Positions 36,545-45,392 of a DNA stretch of 64,000 nt are shown piece by piece (the first letter of the stretch is position 1; each line of letters starts with the position of its first letter). The notes beneath the pieces are model-generated. The model worked only from the letters and a program-made list of their open reading frames with translations. It was not told the origin of the DNA and did no database searches. Where the stretch lies: contig NZ_RSCL01000004.1 of assembly GCF_003991905.1 (NCBI RefSeq), positions 273,934-337,933 of the forward strand. The letters are read 5' to 3'. This DNA comes from Dulcicalothrix desertica PCC 7102 (GTDB lineage: Bacteria; Cyanobacteriota; Cyanobacteriia; Cyanobacteriales; Nostocaceae). Position numbers and translations under genes: made by a program.

Positions 36545-37978
36545 CTATTCTTTCCAAGTACCGTGGAAACTGTGGGGTATGGCGCCAGGTAATTCAAGTT
36601 TACAAACAGGTTCTTCGTTTAATCTCGAAGCATCATAAATCCAAACTTCACTTGCATTCGATTTACCATCATATACAACGGTAATGACCCATGTTTGTGA
36701 TGTATTTTCTAGGTCTTTGACATAAATTGGTTCGGATGGGTAACGATTTTCGCCAACATCAGCAATTGTAAGGGCGCCTGTATGATGGTCGTAACGTGCA
36801 ATTGCGTTTAATATTTCTGTACTAATATCAGTTCCGGGTCGAAATGTTGATAAATATGTATACCGAGAATCTTTACCAACATATTCCGGTGGGACGTTAG
36901 GAAATTCACACTGACAATCTAATATTTTCTCAATTTTATTAACTTTGCCAGTTTGAGGGTTGAGAGAAACGCGCGATAAATGACTTTTCGCTGGTGTGTG
37001 TGTTTCACCGGTTGCGACTTCTTTCAAATATTGATTCGTTTGAAAATCATCATAGCGGGCAATATCTACAATTATGGCGCCTTCCGCATCAACATAACCG
37101 TTAGAAAAGTGCCATTGATACCAAGGTTCTGCTTCACCACGACTTACTATTTTCAGCGTTTGACGGTCAATAACTATAATTTGAGTACCTTTACTTGGTA
37201 GCCATTCTAACGCATCACTGAAGCATTTTGAAGCAGTAATGGCACCTAAGAAATTTAATCGTACTGGAGGTATAAAAAAGACTAAATATTGTCCTGCTAA
37301 AACAAAATCATGCACTAACGGTACACCATCAATATTATGTGCGGCTTTTTGCACTATTCGACCGCTAGCAGTACTTTTATAAATATGTAGCGTCGAATTT
37401 AACCCAGGAGTCATACCAAAATTATATATTTCTCCTGTATCAGCCGCACGCTTGTAGTGAGCAGAGTAAGGTAAGCTATCACTTAAGCCACCTAAATCAT
37501 CTTCTCCATATGTATCCAGCGTCTTTAAATTCAAAGCATGAGGTTTACCACCTTCCCATAGAGCCAATAGTTTATCAGGTAACGCTAGAACAGAAGTATT
37601 TGCGGCATTTTTCACATCTTTAAAAATTTTATCCCAAAGAGAACCAGGCGCCACCATTCCATAGTTAGCGTATATTAATTTATTGGCAGTAGATTCTTCT
37701 TGATAACCACTAGTTTGAACGTAGCGATAAACTGCATTAGCACCAGAGTTATTAAAGTCAACAGCTAAAATGGCGCCATCTCCATCAAACCAGTGTCCCA
37801 TACGAACACCACCACGTTCTAATCTACCTGGGCCATTACGATAAAGCGTACCACGCAAACCTTGAGGCATTTTTCCAGAGATAGTAGGCAGAGGAGTATG
37901 AGGAAATTCTTTGGCAGGTTCTAATATGACACTTGCCCAAGCTTTTTTATTGGCAGACACATTTACAGCAGTAGTCAT
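36545..37978 (-). CDS. Carotenoid oxygenase (apocarotenoid cleavage dioxygenase type)
   Basis: 477 residues, the usual length for cyanobacterial carotenoid/apocarotenoid 15,15'-oxygenases. The four iron-binding histidines are recognisable: His174 (SAHYKR), His223 (PLVHDFVLAG), His290 (WYQWHFSNGY) and His472 (SFHGTWKE). The first blade has the family start LRGTLYRNGPGRLERGG and MGHWFDGDGAI. It would cleave a carotenoid or apocarotenoid double bond with O2, giving an aldehyde such as retinal; the exact substrate cannot be read from sequence. The VOC gene lies 21 bases upstream on the same strand, so a two-gene transcript is likely. Confidence 0.93.
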   Translation of the reverse strand: MTTAVNVSANKKAWASVILEPAKEFPHTPLPTISGKMPQGLRGTLYRNGPGRLERGGVRMGHWFDGDGAILAVDFNNSGANAVYRYVQTSGYQEESTANKLIYANYGMVAPGSLWDKIFKDVKNAANTSVLALPDKLLALWEGGKPHALNLKTLDTYGEDDLGGLSDSLPYSAHYKRAADTGEIYNFGMTPGLNSTLHIYKSTASGRIVQKAAHNIDGVPLVHDFVLAGQYLVFFIPPVRLNFLGAITASKCFSDALEWLPSKGTQIIVIDRQTLKIVSRGEAEPWYQWHFSNGYVDAEGAIIVDIARYDDFQTNQYLKEVATGETHTPAKSHLSRVSLNPQTGKVNKIEKILDCQCEFPNVPPEYVGKDSRYTYLSTFRPGTDISTEILNAIARYDHHTGALTIADVGENRYPSEPIYVKDLENTSQTWVITVVYDGKSNASEVWIYDASRLNEEPVCKLELPGAIPHSFHGTWKE

Positions 37979-37998
37979 GGGGGGTTACAGGTATCGGG

Positions 37999-38376
37999 TT
38001 ATGCAACAACTATAGCTTGATGTAATATAATTCGATTACCATCAGGGTCATAAGCGTATATCTCTCTACCGTGAGATGCAGTAACTATGGCGCCTGTTGG
38101 TGGATGACCCAAACTTGTAAACTGTGCAATAACATCTTCTAAATCATTTACCTCCAAACACAAACTCATCTTACTTTGAGTCGCGTTTTTGAATTCATCT
38201 TCACTTGTCGTTTTCGGCTTGAAAATTCCCAATCTAATACCAGGTAAATGAAACTCAGCGTAAACATTGGGAATATAACTTTTAGGTTCGCCCAGTAATT
38301 TTGTATAGAATATAACCAACGTCTCCAAATTAGTCGATGCGATAGTTACAAGTGAATTTTTTAATTGTAAAACCAT
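37999..38376 (-). CDS. VOC-family (glyoxalase-fold) protein
   Basis: 125 residues with the beta-alpha-beta-beta-beta pattern of the vicinal-oxygen-chelate fold: VTIASTNLETLVIFYTKLLGEPK at the start, YAEFHLPGIRLGIF, LCLEVNDLEDVIAQFTSLGHPP, and the terminal YAYDPDGNRIILHQ with the common D-P-D-G-N motif. Members bind a metal and act as lyases, dioxygenases or resistance proteins; no specific reaction can be assigned. It precedes the carotenoid oxygenase gene by 21 bases and is probably co-expressed. Confidence 0.87.
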   Translation of the reverse strand: MVLQLKNSLVTIASTNLETLVIFYTKLLGEPKSYIPNVYAEFHLPGIRLGIFKPKTTSEDEFKNATQSKMSLCLEVNDLEDVIAQFTSLGHPPTGAIVTASHGREIYAYDPDGNRIILHQAIVVA

Positions 38377-38456
38377 TGCGAATAGAATACTATAATATTA
38401 AATTTAATAATTAGATTGTAATCTAAAACAAATAATAATTTGGGATTTGTTTATAA

Positions 38457-39119
38457 ATGAAATTATTAATAGAACCGTATTTAGAACAAGTAAAGCGTTT
38501 GCCTTTGTCTGGGCGCCATATTTTGGCTCAGTTTGACCAAGAGTCTATCGTAGTTTATCAAGCTTATAATTCAAATATTGGAAAGTTTGCTGCAAATAAT
38601 GGTTACTTTGGCGGAGAATTTATTTTTGACAGGATGAGTTGGATTAAAACAAGTTTTTTGTGGATGATGTATAGGTCGGGATGGGGAACTAAACCAAATC
38701 AAGAGGTTATTCTCGCTATCTGGATTAAGCGTTTTGCTTTTGATGATATTTTAGCACAAACAGTGAGTTCTGATTATGTACCTGAACTTTATAGCAGTAA
38801 AGAAGAATGGCAACAAGCTGTCAAACATTCTTGTGTTAGGTTACAGTGGGATCCAGATTATGACCCGTGTCAAAAGCCTGTAGAAAGACGAGCTATACAG
38901 TTAGGGTTGCGTGGTAAAATATTAGCTCTTTATGCAAATGATTTTATTTTACATATAGAAGATATTTCCTCGTTTGTACGTGAGCAATATGTAAATAGGC
39001 TTGTTCGTAATCAAGAGCATTTATTAGTACCTGTACAATCGCTTTATTCGGTTGATGATTCAATAACTAGAACTAAAATTGGATTATTGCACTATAAAAC
39101 CTCAAAGTGCCATAAATGA
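38457..39119 (+). CDS. DUF4291 protein
   Basis: A 220-residue protein with clear DUF4291 signatures: HILAQFDQESIVVYQAYNSNIGKFAANNG, FDRMSWIKTSFLWMMYRSGWG, LAIWIKRFAFDDIL, LQWDPDYDP and RRAIQLGLRG. The biochemical role of the family is not established. It is soluble, with no signal peptide. It is transcribed away from the VOC gene across a short AT-rich gap; no clear Shine-Dalgarno sequence is seen. Confidence 0.92.
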   Translation: MKLLIEPYLEQVKRLPLSGRHILAQFDQESIVVYQAYNSNIGKFAANNGYFGGEFIFDRMSWIKTSFLWMMYRSGWGTKPNQEVILAIWIKRFAFDDILAQTVSSDYVPELYSSKEEWQQAVKHSCVRLQWDPDYDPCQKPVERRAIQLGLRGKILALYANDFILHIEDISSFVREQYVNRLVRNQEHLLVPVQSLYSVDDSITRTKIGLLHYKTSKCHK

Positions 39120-39577
39120 CAATTTTATAGTGGCATTGATTTGAAGCTAAGGATAAACTATAGCAAAATCATAATTCCTCAGCTAAATGCCCCAAAAATT
39201 AATGGCGCCCAACTCCAAAATATATTAAGTGGCGCAGTTACAAACCAGAAGGTACCTGGCGCCGTGATGTATGTATCTACTATGCTTGCTTATACGTGAT
39301 AACACTTGGCGCCAGATGAAAGCACCGTATTCGCTGGCGCTTTCATTGTAGCCTGTAATTCTAAAATAAAATGCTGTGTTTTACCCCGTAGGTGTGATAC
39401 CCGTGTAAGGTGTGAGGGGTTATTGTATTAATCGCCAGAAACCCGGTTTCTTTGTAAAGTGTTGCGATTTGTATAGAAAATAAGTGTTTTAAAATTATTC
39501 TGTTGGATATGTTGTATGGATGAATAGCTTTACTAAGAGTTAATATTTCTTGTAATAGCATATTGTCTGATACCACT
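39120..39577. other. Gene-poor gap with GGCGCC cluster and hairpin
   Basis: I see no convincing gene. GGCGCC occurs three times between about 39200 and 39315, and GGCGCCAGATGAAAGC near 39308 partly pairs with the downstream GCTTTCAT before 39355. A single family-A palindrome lies at 39437. Confidence 0.5.
39437..39451. repeat. Single family-A palindrome
   Basis: AGAAACCCGGTTTCT, a perfect inverted repeat around one central base, unpaired with another copy here. Confidence 0.8.
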
Positions 39578-39760
39578 ATGATTAACACTACTATTTATTC
39601 AGTAATTTGCCATCCAGAGCGTATTTTTACGGTATTTTCTACCGAATCTAAAGGATGGCAGTTTCGAGTTCTAAGTTCTGGAGGTGCAGTATATGGAGAT
39701 GATAAGTTTTACTGCACCCAAGTAGCAGCAGAAAGAGCAGGTAGAAAATGGTTGAAATAA
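39578..39760 (+). CDS. Small hypothetical protein
   Basis: 60 residues from the ATG at 39578 (the frame is also open from a TTG five codons earlier). Sequence: MINTTIYSVICHPERIFTVF, then a compact beta-like GWQFRVLSSGGAVYGDDKFYC and a basic C-terminal helix (AAERAGRKWLK). No known family. It resembles small single-domain cyanobacterial proteins in composition; expression and coding status are uncertain. Confidence 0.45.
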   Translation: MINTTIYSVICHPERIFTVFSTESKGWQFRVLSSGGAVYGDDKFYCTQVAAERAGRKWLK

Positions 39761-39794
39761 AGCAAATTCTCAGTATTATTACGGTTGTGCTTTG

Positions 39795-40136
39795 TTAGAT
39801 AGCTTTCTTTTGAAATATACGCAATTGCTCAACTATGTGGTCTTCTATTTCTTGTTTATCTCGACTACTAGCACTTCGCTGATAGTTTCGACCAGTTTCT
39901 CTGACAAACTGACGTTTCTCACTTGTAGAAGACTTTGCTTTTGACCCTGGTTTTAAGAGAGTTTTCTGCAACTCTTCCCAAGTTTGTTCTGCGACAGCTT
40001 CACCGACTTTAACAAGTGCAGTCGGTAACAACCTTCGTGCTTCTGCACGAAATTCATCTTCGGTTTCAAGCGTTGATAAATCAACGCTTGCCAAACTGAT
40101 ATCACTAAAATCTACACTGTTTAAGTCAATCTTCAT
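39795..40136 (-). CDS. Hypothetical protein, downstream partner of a truncated gene
   Basis: 113 residues: an acidic, Leu/Asp/Ser-rich N-terminus (VDFSDISLASVDLSTLETEDEF), a helical middle (EARRLLPTALVKVGEAVAEQTWEELQ), then a Lys/Ser/Arg-rich tail. No domain recognised. Its ATG overlaps by 11 bases the end of a minus-strand frame (40126-40359) that has lost its start, so it was probably the second gene of a coupled pair whose first member is now broken. Confidence 0.6.
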   Translation of the reverse strand: MKIDLNSVDFSDISLASVDLSTLETEDEFRAEARRLLPTALVKVGEAVAEQTWEELQKTLLKPGSKAKSSTSEKRQFVRETGRNYQRSASSRDKQEIEDHIVEQLRIFQKKAI

Positions 40137-40359
40137 TTCTCTCTATCTCTTCAAAAAACTCATTCGTTACATCCGTTATATCAGTTGAACCGCGTTCCTC
40201 CAACTTCACAATTGCATTATAATCGGCGCCTGGATAAACTCTACCACGATACTCGCCTAACTCGTTTCTGAAAATTACAGCATTTCCCAGTATATAGTGG
40301 TCTATGTCACAAGTTTTGAGGAGTTGGTTAGCAACGGTACCACTCCTGTAACGGGTGAT
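40126..40359 (-). pseudogene. 5'-truncated gene fragment with an in-frame family-B repeat
   Basis: An open frame of 77 codons without ATG, bounded upstream by TAA at 40360: KTCDIDHYILGNAVIFRNEL, GEYRGRVYPGADYNAIVKLEERG, then TDITDVTNE, which is the translation of a family-B repeat, and EFFEEIERNED at the end. The stop overlaps the start of the gene at 39795. The 5' side runs into AT-rich and repeat DNA. No family recognised. Confidence 0.45.
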
Positions 40360-40417
40360 TTATTTGATACAAACAAATTTTTTTTTTTAAACGGCGCCTC
40401 CATTAAACGAATCAACT

Positions 40418-40446
40418 ATCCGTTACATCCGTTCATCATCCGTTGC
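40418..40446. repeat. Family-B repeat
   Basis: ATCCGTTACATCCGTT followed by CATCATCCGTTGC, the reverse orientation of the copies at 26.3 and 35.0 kb. Confidence 0.75.
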
Positions 40447-40890
40447 ACTCCCTACCCACCAAAATTAATGACACAGTCCAGTAGTTTAAACTTACTTGTC
40501 CCAACGAGTTGCCATTCAAAAAACAGCAATATAGTATAATTGCACTTTGTTAAACATCTCTATTTTTAGAATAATCTGTCGAGGGGAAGAGTGTGATCAC
40601 AACTGCTAACGCTAATGTATAACATGTGGTTAAAATTATTTTCTTGTTACTATGCTCCCCAAGGCAATTGTTTTTTTATGAACCACAAAGGTGACAAAGT
40701 TATTAAGGAAGATTAAGAGTCATTTAAAACCTAGTTTTGAATACCAGTTAGGTTTAGATTGAATGTTAGACTAAAAGGTTTTATTTTATTCTTTGTGGTT
40801 AATGATTTATTAATCTTTTATATATTTTAATTTTTAGTATAAATGTTATTTTAAAAGCAAGGTTGTACGTTTAGTTACAGAGATAAATAT
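40447..40890. other. Gene-free leader before the aldolase gene
   Basis: No gene supported. The stretch is AT-rich, with GAACCACAAAGGTGACAAAG near 40680 (similar to AACCACAAAG-type DNA at 63.5 kb). The aldolase promoter must lie here, but I cannot place it. Confidence 0.4.
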
Positions 40891-41973
40891 ATGACTACGA
40901 CAATGGCATCGCCTTCTTCTATTGAGTCTGTTTTAGGACAAGAAGCAGAAGATTTACTTAGTTATGAAGCAAAGGTTTCTAAGGATTTATTACATTTACC
41001 AGGGTCAGATTTTATTGACCGCGTTTGGTTAAGTAGTGACCGTACACCTCAAGTTATTCGCAGTTTACAAACTCTTTATTCTACGGGTAGACTTGCTTAT
41101 ACGGGTTATATATCTATTTTGCCTGTAGATCAAGGTATTGAACATTCGGCAGGCGCCTCTTTTGCACCAAATCCAATTTATTTTGACCCTGAAAATATTA
41201 TTAGATTAGCAATCGCTGCTGGTTGTAATGGTGTGGCAACTACTTTAGGTGTTTTAGGGTCGGTATCACGTAAATATGCTCATAAAATTCCTTTTATTGC
41301 CAAAATTAATCATAATGAGTTGTTAACTTTTCCGAATCAGTTCGACCAAGTTATGTTTGGTGATGTTGAACAAGCTTGGAATTTGGGGGCAGTAGCTGTT
41401 GGCGCCACTATCTATTTTGGTTCTGAAAATTCAACGCGGCAAATTCAAGAAGTAAGCAAAGCATTTAAACGCGCGCATGAGTTGGGAATGGCAACTATAT
41501 TATGGTGCTATTTGCGTAATAATGCTTTTAAACAAGATAAAGATTACCATATTGCCGCTGACTTAACAGGACAAGCGAACCATTTAGGGGTAACTATCGA
41601 AGCTGATATTATTAAGCAAAAGTTACCTGAGTGCAATAATGGTTATGGTGCAGTCGCGAAGGCAACGGGTGAGAGTTACGGCAAGACTAACGAAAAAATT
41701 TACAGCGAATTAACTAGTGACCATCCCATAGACTTAACCCGTTACCAGGTGTTGAATTGTTATTGTGGACGCGCAGGGTTGATAAATTCTGGTGGCGCCT
41801 CTGGTAAAAACGATTTTGCTGAGGCTATACGTACCGCAGTTATTAATAAACGTGCGGGTGGAACTGGGTTAATTTCGGGACGTAAAACATTCCAGCGTCC
41901 TTTTGAAGAAGGTGTGAAGTTATTTCATGCTATTCAAGATGTATATTTGTCTGACGAAGTAACAATAGCTTAA
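40891..41973 (+). CDS. Fructose-bisphosphate aldolase, class I (DhnA/FbaB type)
   Basis: 360 residues matching the Schiff-base class I aldolase family of the DhnA/FbaB type, common in cyanobacteria beside the class II enzyme. Features: a TIM-barrel start with [22 protein letters not shown], the [20 protein letters not shown] strand, [53 protein letters not shown], and the phosphate-binding [12 protein letters not shown] and [17 protein letters not shown] near the end. It interconverts fructose-1,6-bisphosphate with two triose phosphates in glycolysis, gluconeogenesis and the Calvin cycle. Monocistronic, ending at a hairpin. Confidence 0.93.
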   Translation: MTTTMASPSSIESVLGQEAEDLLSYEAKVSKDLLHLPGSDFIDRVWLSSDRTPQVIRSLQTLYSTGRLAYTGYISILPVDQGIEHSAGASFAPNPIYFDPENIIRLAIAAGCNGVATTLGVLGSVSRKYAHKIPFIAKINHNELLTFPNQFDQVMFGDVEQAWNLGAVAVGATIYFGSENSTRQIQEVSKAFKRAHELGMATILWCYLRNNAFKQDKDYHIAADLTGQANHLGVTIEADIIKQKLPECNNGYGAVAKATGESYGKTNEKIYSELTSDHPIDLTRYQVLNCYCGRAGLINSGGASGKNDFAEAIRTAVINKRAGGTGLISGRKTFQRPFEEGVKLFHAIQDVYLSDEVTIA

Positions 41974-41988
41974 GAATAGATATGGATG

Positions 41989-42008
41989 GGGTTGGGTTGT
42001 CACCCAAC
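41989..42008. terminator. Short hairpin GGTTGGGT-TGTC-ACCCAACC (family D)
   Basis: A perfect 8-bp stem with a 4-base loop between the convergent aldolase and membrane-protein genes. There is no clear T tract. Confidence 0.55.
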
Positions 42009-42013
42009 CTACT

Positions 42014-42442
42014 TCAATATCTAACACTTGGTAGAAAAAATAAATCTACGGTTTCGCCAAATCCTAAACTCAAACCAGCAGATATAACTATTAATAAAAA
42101 TCGATCAGACTTGCTCAACCCAGTAAAGCGCAATTCCATATCAGCAAGCATTGCAGTTGCCAAAGGCATTAAAACTAAACTAAATATTATTGACCAGCTA
42201 GCAACCAACGCGATAGAAACACTTAAAAACAAAACTACTACCAGAGTTCGTGAGCCAAATTCGATTAAACTTTCTAACCAAGAAGTAGTTTGTCCAATAA
42301 CAGCTAAGACAGAAATAGTCACAACACTGCCAACTAACCAAACGATATGGTAAGCAGCTAAATACCAACCTAGCCAATTATAAGCAAAGCACAGTAGTAT
42401 TAACGACCTGAGTGGAATTCGCGCTCCTACATTGAAGCTCAT
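42014..42442 (-). CDS. Uncharacterised membrane protein, four hydrophobic segments
   Basis: 142 residues with hydrophobic stretches at about 12-45, 60-80, 85-100 and 120-138. Family not recognised with confidence; a distant likeness to Ycf20/DUF565-type cyanobacterial membrane proteins is possible. LRFTGLSKSDRFLLIVISAGLSLGFG near the C-terminus is the most distinctive segment. The longer open frame on the other strand across this region is low-complexity and is treated as a shadow. It lies 397 bases downstream of the holin-like gene on the same strand. Confidence 0.68.
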   Translation of the reverse strand: MSFNVGARIPLRSLILLCFAYNWLGWYLAAYHIVWLVGSVVTISVLAVIGQTTSWLESLIEFGSRTLVVVLFLSVSIALVASWSIIFSLVLMPLATAMLADMELRFTGLSKSDRFLLIVISAGLSLGFGETVDLFFLPSVRY

Positions 42443-42488
42443 AAGTAATTATATCTATTATCTATATAGAATTATTCATATTCTTATT

Positions 42489-42839
42489 TTAAATAATAGC
42501 AGCTAAAACTCTTAAAAGTGCGGAATTAATCACAGCAAGGGCAATAGAACCTATTAATGCGCTCCAAAAACCATATCTTAATCGAAAGCCGTTTACCAAG
42601 TAAGCAGCTATACCAAAAATCATTGAGTTTAAGACAAATAAAAATAATCCAATTGTTAAAATAATTAGCGGAAAACTAAAAAAGGTTAAGATAGGTAATA
42701 AAAGCGCATTTAGTATTCCAACCACAGCGGCAGACATAAGTGCCTTGCTAAAACTATCAATTTCTACTCCAATAGGTAATTTGGAGATAATTAGAAAGCT
42801 TAATGCAGTTACGAACCATGTTATAAGTATTTCAACCAT
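42489..42839 (-). CDS. Phage-holin-family (4-TM, superfamily IV) membrane protein
   Basis: 116 residues starting MVEILITWFVTALSFLIIS. This ATG is preferred to a GTG seven codons upstream because the family usually starts just before the first TM helix. Four hydrophobic helices with the family's glycines and asparagines: SAAVVGILNALLLPILTFFSFP, LTIGLFLFVLNSMIFGIAAYLVNGF, and FWSALIGSIALAVINSALLRVL. Cyanobacterial members are chromosomal proteins of unknown role and do not imply a prophage. No phage genes are nearby. Confidence 0.87.
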   Translation of the reverse strand: MVEILITWFVTALSFLIISKLPIGVEIDSFSKALMSAAVVGILNALLLPILTFFSFPLIILTIGLFLFVLNSMIFGIAAYLVNGFRLRYGFWSALIGSIALAVINSALLRVLAAII

Positions 42840-43121
42840 AATTAAAGTTGTGCATATCACAAAGTTTGCTAATTTACCTTCACCCTATCGGTAGAAGATA
42901 TGGTGATAATTTTTCTACTGGTAGTTAGAGCGTATAAATCTTTGGAAAATCTTATTCTTAAGACAGGGCAATTAAAACAGCAATTAGTTTTAATTTGGAC
43001 TTAATTGCTGCTATAGAGACATTACCATTTTACCGTCCTAAGCTACTTCCCCCGCTAGACGTATCTTAATTAATTTAAAAATACGATAGTTCCTAGGTAG
43101 CTATTACCTTGAGGAAAATTT

Positions 43122-43520
43122 ATGCCTTTAAACAAAAATCTGAGACAGTACCCAGCAACAGAAGGTAATATAACTGACTTTAATAGCAATACAGATACCC
43201 ACGTAACTGTAGATGCTAATTCATATGATAACAGTAATGTCAATCAAAAAAAGTTTGAGCCTTCATTGGGTGATACCGTTATATTAGTTACACCAATATT
43301 ATTTGTATTGACGACTGTAGGAGTTGTATTTTATAGGTTGAAGCAAGTTAAAGCTGTTGCGCTTCCATGTAAAAAATGTCAGTACTATAATAGTAACAAT
43401 TACCTTAAGTGTGCAGTCAATCCAGCAGAAGTACTTACAGAGAAGGCTAAAGATTGTCGCGATTATACATCACAACGGCGAAAGTTTTCTTGGTCTTGGA
43501 AAGGGTTTAATAAAAGGTAG
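43122..43520 (+). CDS. Single-TM protein with a Cys-rich motif
   Basis: 132 residues: a polar Asn/Asp-rich N-terminus (1-48), a TM helix (about 50-70, TVILVTPILFVLTTVGVVFY), then CKKCQYYNSNNYLKCAVNPA and KAKDCRDYTSQ. The spacing C-x2-C-x10-C ... D-C-x-D-Y recurs in small cyanobacterial proteins and suggests a metal site or disulfides; function unknown. TTGAGGAAAATTT before the ATG gives a GAGG ribosome-binding site. The gene ends exactly at a family-B hairpin. Confidence 0.75.
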   Translation: MPLNKNLRQYPATEGNITDFNSNTDTHVTVDANSYDNSNVNQKKFEPSLGDTVILVTPILFVLTTVGVVFYRLKQVKAVALPCKKCQYYNSNNYLKCAVNPAEVLTEKAKDCRDYTSQRRKFSWSWKGFNKR

Positions 43521-43582
43521 GCAACGGATAAGAACAGATGTAACGGATAAACCATCCGTTACATCCGTTATATCCCGTTGCC
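43520..43582. terminator. Family-B hairpin with long arms between convergent genes
   Basis: GGCAACGGAT...GATGTAACGGAT pairs, with a few mismatches, with ATCCGTTACATC...CCGTTGCC around a 5-base loop (stem about 29 bp). It starts at the last base of one stop codon and ends eight bases before the other. Confidence 0.75.
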
Positions 43583-43589
43583 AGGATGT

Positions 43590-45047
43590 CTAACCTAAAA
43601 TACACCCACTTCGGGCAGGTAGATGTAGGGTTACTTGTTTTGTTTCTGATTCTTTATTCCATTCAAGTTCGGCGCCCCCGTATAATACGTTGTTGGGTAA
43701 AGAATGTAAGCTGCTAACATCTAAGTTTGTTTTGGAATCAGATGTACCTGCATTAACCGCAATAACTAGTTGTTCGTTATCAAGTGTACGAGTAAATATA
43801 TATACTTCCCCTTGTGCGTACAAAACTTTGTAGTCTCCTGTTCGCAAGCACGGGTACTTGTGACGAAGTGTAATTAGTTGACTATGTGTATTAAGTATTT
43901 CATTATTCCAAGCTGCTTCTAAAGGAAAACCTCGACGTGAGTCTGGGTCTAATGCTCCTGGTAATCCAACTTCATCACCATAATAAATGCTAGGGGCGCC
44001 GGGAAATGTCATTAAAAGCAGTGTACATAATTCAATACTCGGTATGTCTCCACCTGCAATGGACATTAAGCGTGCAGTATCATGACTGGCAAGTAGGTTC
44101 AACTGCGTTAATTGAATTTCCCAAGGATACAGTTCTAATAATTCCTGAATTTTTTGAGCATATTCAGCAGCAAATAACGGAGGATAAGGTTTGTAGTCGC
44201 GACTTTGTACTTGGTCGAGAACTACTCTATCTCCTGCTGCAAATGCAATAGTCGGGCCAGCAAACAAGTAATTCATTACTCCGTCAAATTGTTTGCCGTC
44301 TAACCATTGTCGTGAATCTCCCCAAACTTCACCGACAATATAAGCATCGGGGTTAATTGCTTTTACACGGTCTCGAAACTCTTCCCAAAATCCTGGTGTC
44401 TTAATTTCAAATGGTACATCCAGGCGCCAACCATCGATACCAAATTTGACCCAATACTCAGCAATTTCCATAATGTACTCGCGTACTTCTGGATTATCAT
44501 GGTTAAACTCTGGTAAAGCCCGATTTCCATCCCAACTTCCATAGTTAGCTGGTGCATCCCCTGTATAAGGTGCAAGGGGCCAACCTTCAATTTTAAACCA
44601 ATTTACCCAAGGAGAGTGAGGGCCATTTTCTAACACGTCGTGAAAAAAGAAAAAACCACGACTCGAATGATTAAATACCCCATCTAATACAACTTTGATG
44701 TCATGTGCATGTGCAGCATCGAGTAATTCACGAAACGCTTCGTTACCACCCAACATTGGGTCTACCTGATAATAATCGTGCGTATGATAACGATGGTTAC
44801 TAGCTGACTGAAAAATTGGCGTAAAGTAAATTGCATTAATTTCTAAAGACTTAATATAGTCTAATTGTTCTATAATTCCCCATAAATCACCCCCCTTGTA
44901 ACCTTGGAGTGTGGGCATTGCCTCCCAGTCTTCCCAGCGCGCATCATGTAATAATCGCTTCCGAGGTTGTTTGCTTTTTGCAAAGCGGTCAGGGAATATT
45001 TGGTAGAAAACAGCGTGCTTTACCCAGTCTGGTGTTTGAATTTGCAT
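43590..45047 (-). CDS. Glycoside hydrolase family 13 (alpha-amylase / cyclomaltodextrinase type)
   Basis: 485 residues with all GH13 signatures: an early FYQIFPDRFAKS, region I LDGVFNHSSRG, region II GWRLDVPFE with nucleophile Asp210, region III IVGEVWG with acid/base Glu240, and region IV LASHDTAR with Asp323. The C-terminal beta domain follows (about 405-485). Absence of an N-terminal extra domain and signal peptide suggests a cytosolic enzyme acting on alpha-1,4 or alpha-1,6 glucans or maltodextrins; the exact specificity is uncertain. The gene appears monocistronic. Confidence 0.92.
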   Translation of the reverse strand: MQIQTPDWVKHAVFYQIFPDRFAKSKQPRKRLLHDARWEDWEAMPTLQGYKGGDLWGIIEQLDYIKSLEINAIYFTPIFQSASNHRYHTHDYYQVDPMLGGNEAFRELLDAAHAHDIKVVLDGVFNHSSRGFFFFHDVLENGPHSPWVNWFKIEGWPLAPYTGDAPANYGSWDGNRALPEFNHDNPEVREYIMEIAEYWVKFGIDGWRLDVPFEIKTPGFWEEFRDRVKAINPDAYIVGEVWGDSRQWLDGKQFDGVMNYLFAGPTIAFAAGDRVVLDQVQSRDYKPYPPLFAAEYAQKIQELLELYPWEIQLTQLNLLASHDTARLMSIAGGDIPSIELCTLLLMTFPGAPSIYYGDEVGLPGALDPDSRRGFPLEAAWNNEILNTHSQLITLRHKYPCLRTGDYKVLYAQGEVYIFTRTLDNEQLVIAVNAGTSDSKTNLDVSSLHSLPNNVLYGGAELEWNKESETKQVTLHLPARSGCILG

Positions 45048-45392
45048 ACATTACTTAACATGACTTTATAGCAATAGTTACAAATACATATCCCATAACG
45101 GGTCTTACTTCTGGTAGAAATAATCAAATTTCACACCAAAAACAATCCAAACCCCTTCCATTCGCTACAATGAATTTCCCAATCAAAATACTTTACTGTT
45201 CAAGCTGAAAGTAAATATTTTGCTTCGGCGCCTACATAATACTCATTTTTTCTATTTATTTTGTAACTGATGATACTAAATAACTTATTTTTACCTAAAA
45301 AGCAGATAGTTAAAATTAATCAAATCAAATAAAAAAGAAAAAGTTTATTTATATACATTAACGTAGGTAGGCAAGAGCGCGCATGACTTTGT
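45048..45392. other. Gene-free divergent intergenic region
   Basis: AT-rich, with one GGCGCC near 45227 and no long inverted repeat. It must hold the promoters of the divergent GH13 and WD40 genes; I cannot place them. Confidence 0.4.

Noticed and set aside
40297-40539. Plus-strand frame of 80 codons
   Set aside because: It runs through a T tract and a family-B repeat and lies antisense to a more protein-like frame.
41982-42353. Plus-strand frame of 123 codons opposite the membrane protein at 42014
   Set aside because: It begins inside a family-D hairpin and has a Lys/Asn/Thr-rich composition; the minus-strand frame has clear TM segments.
42489-42839. Prophage suggested by a holin-family protein
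   Set aside because: This four-TM family is common on cyanobacterial chromosomes, and no lysin, capsid, tail or integrase genes lie nearby.
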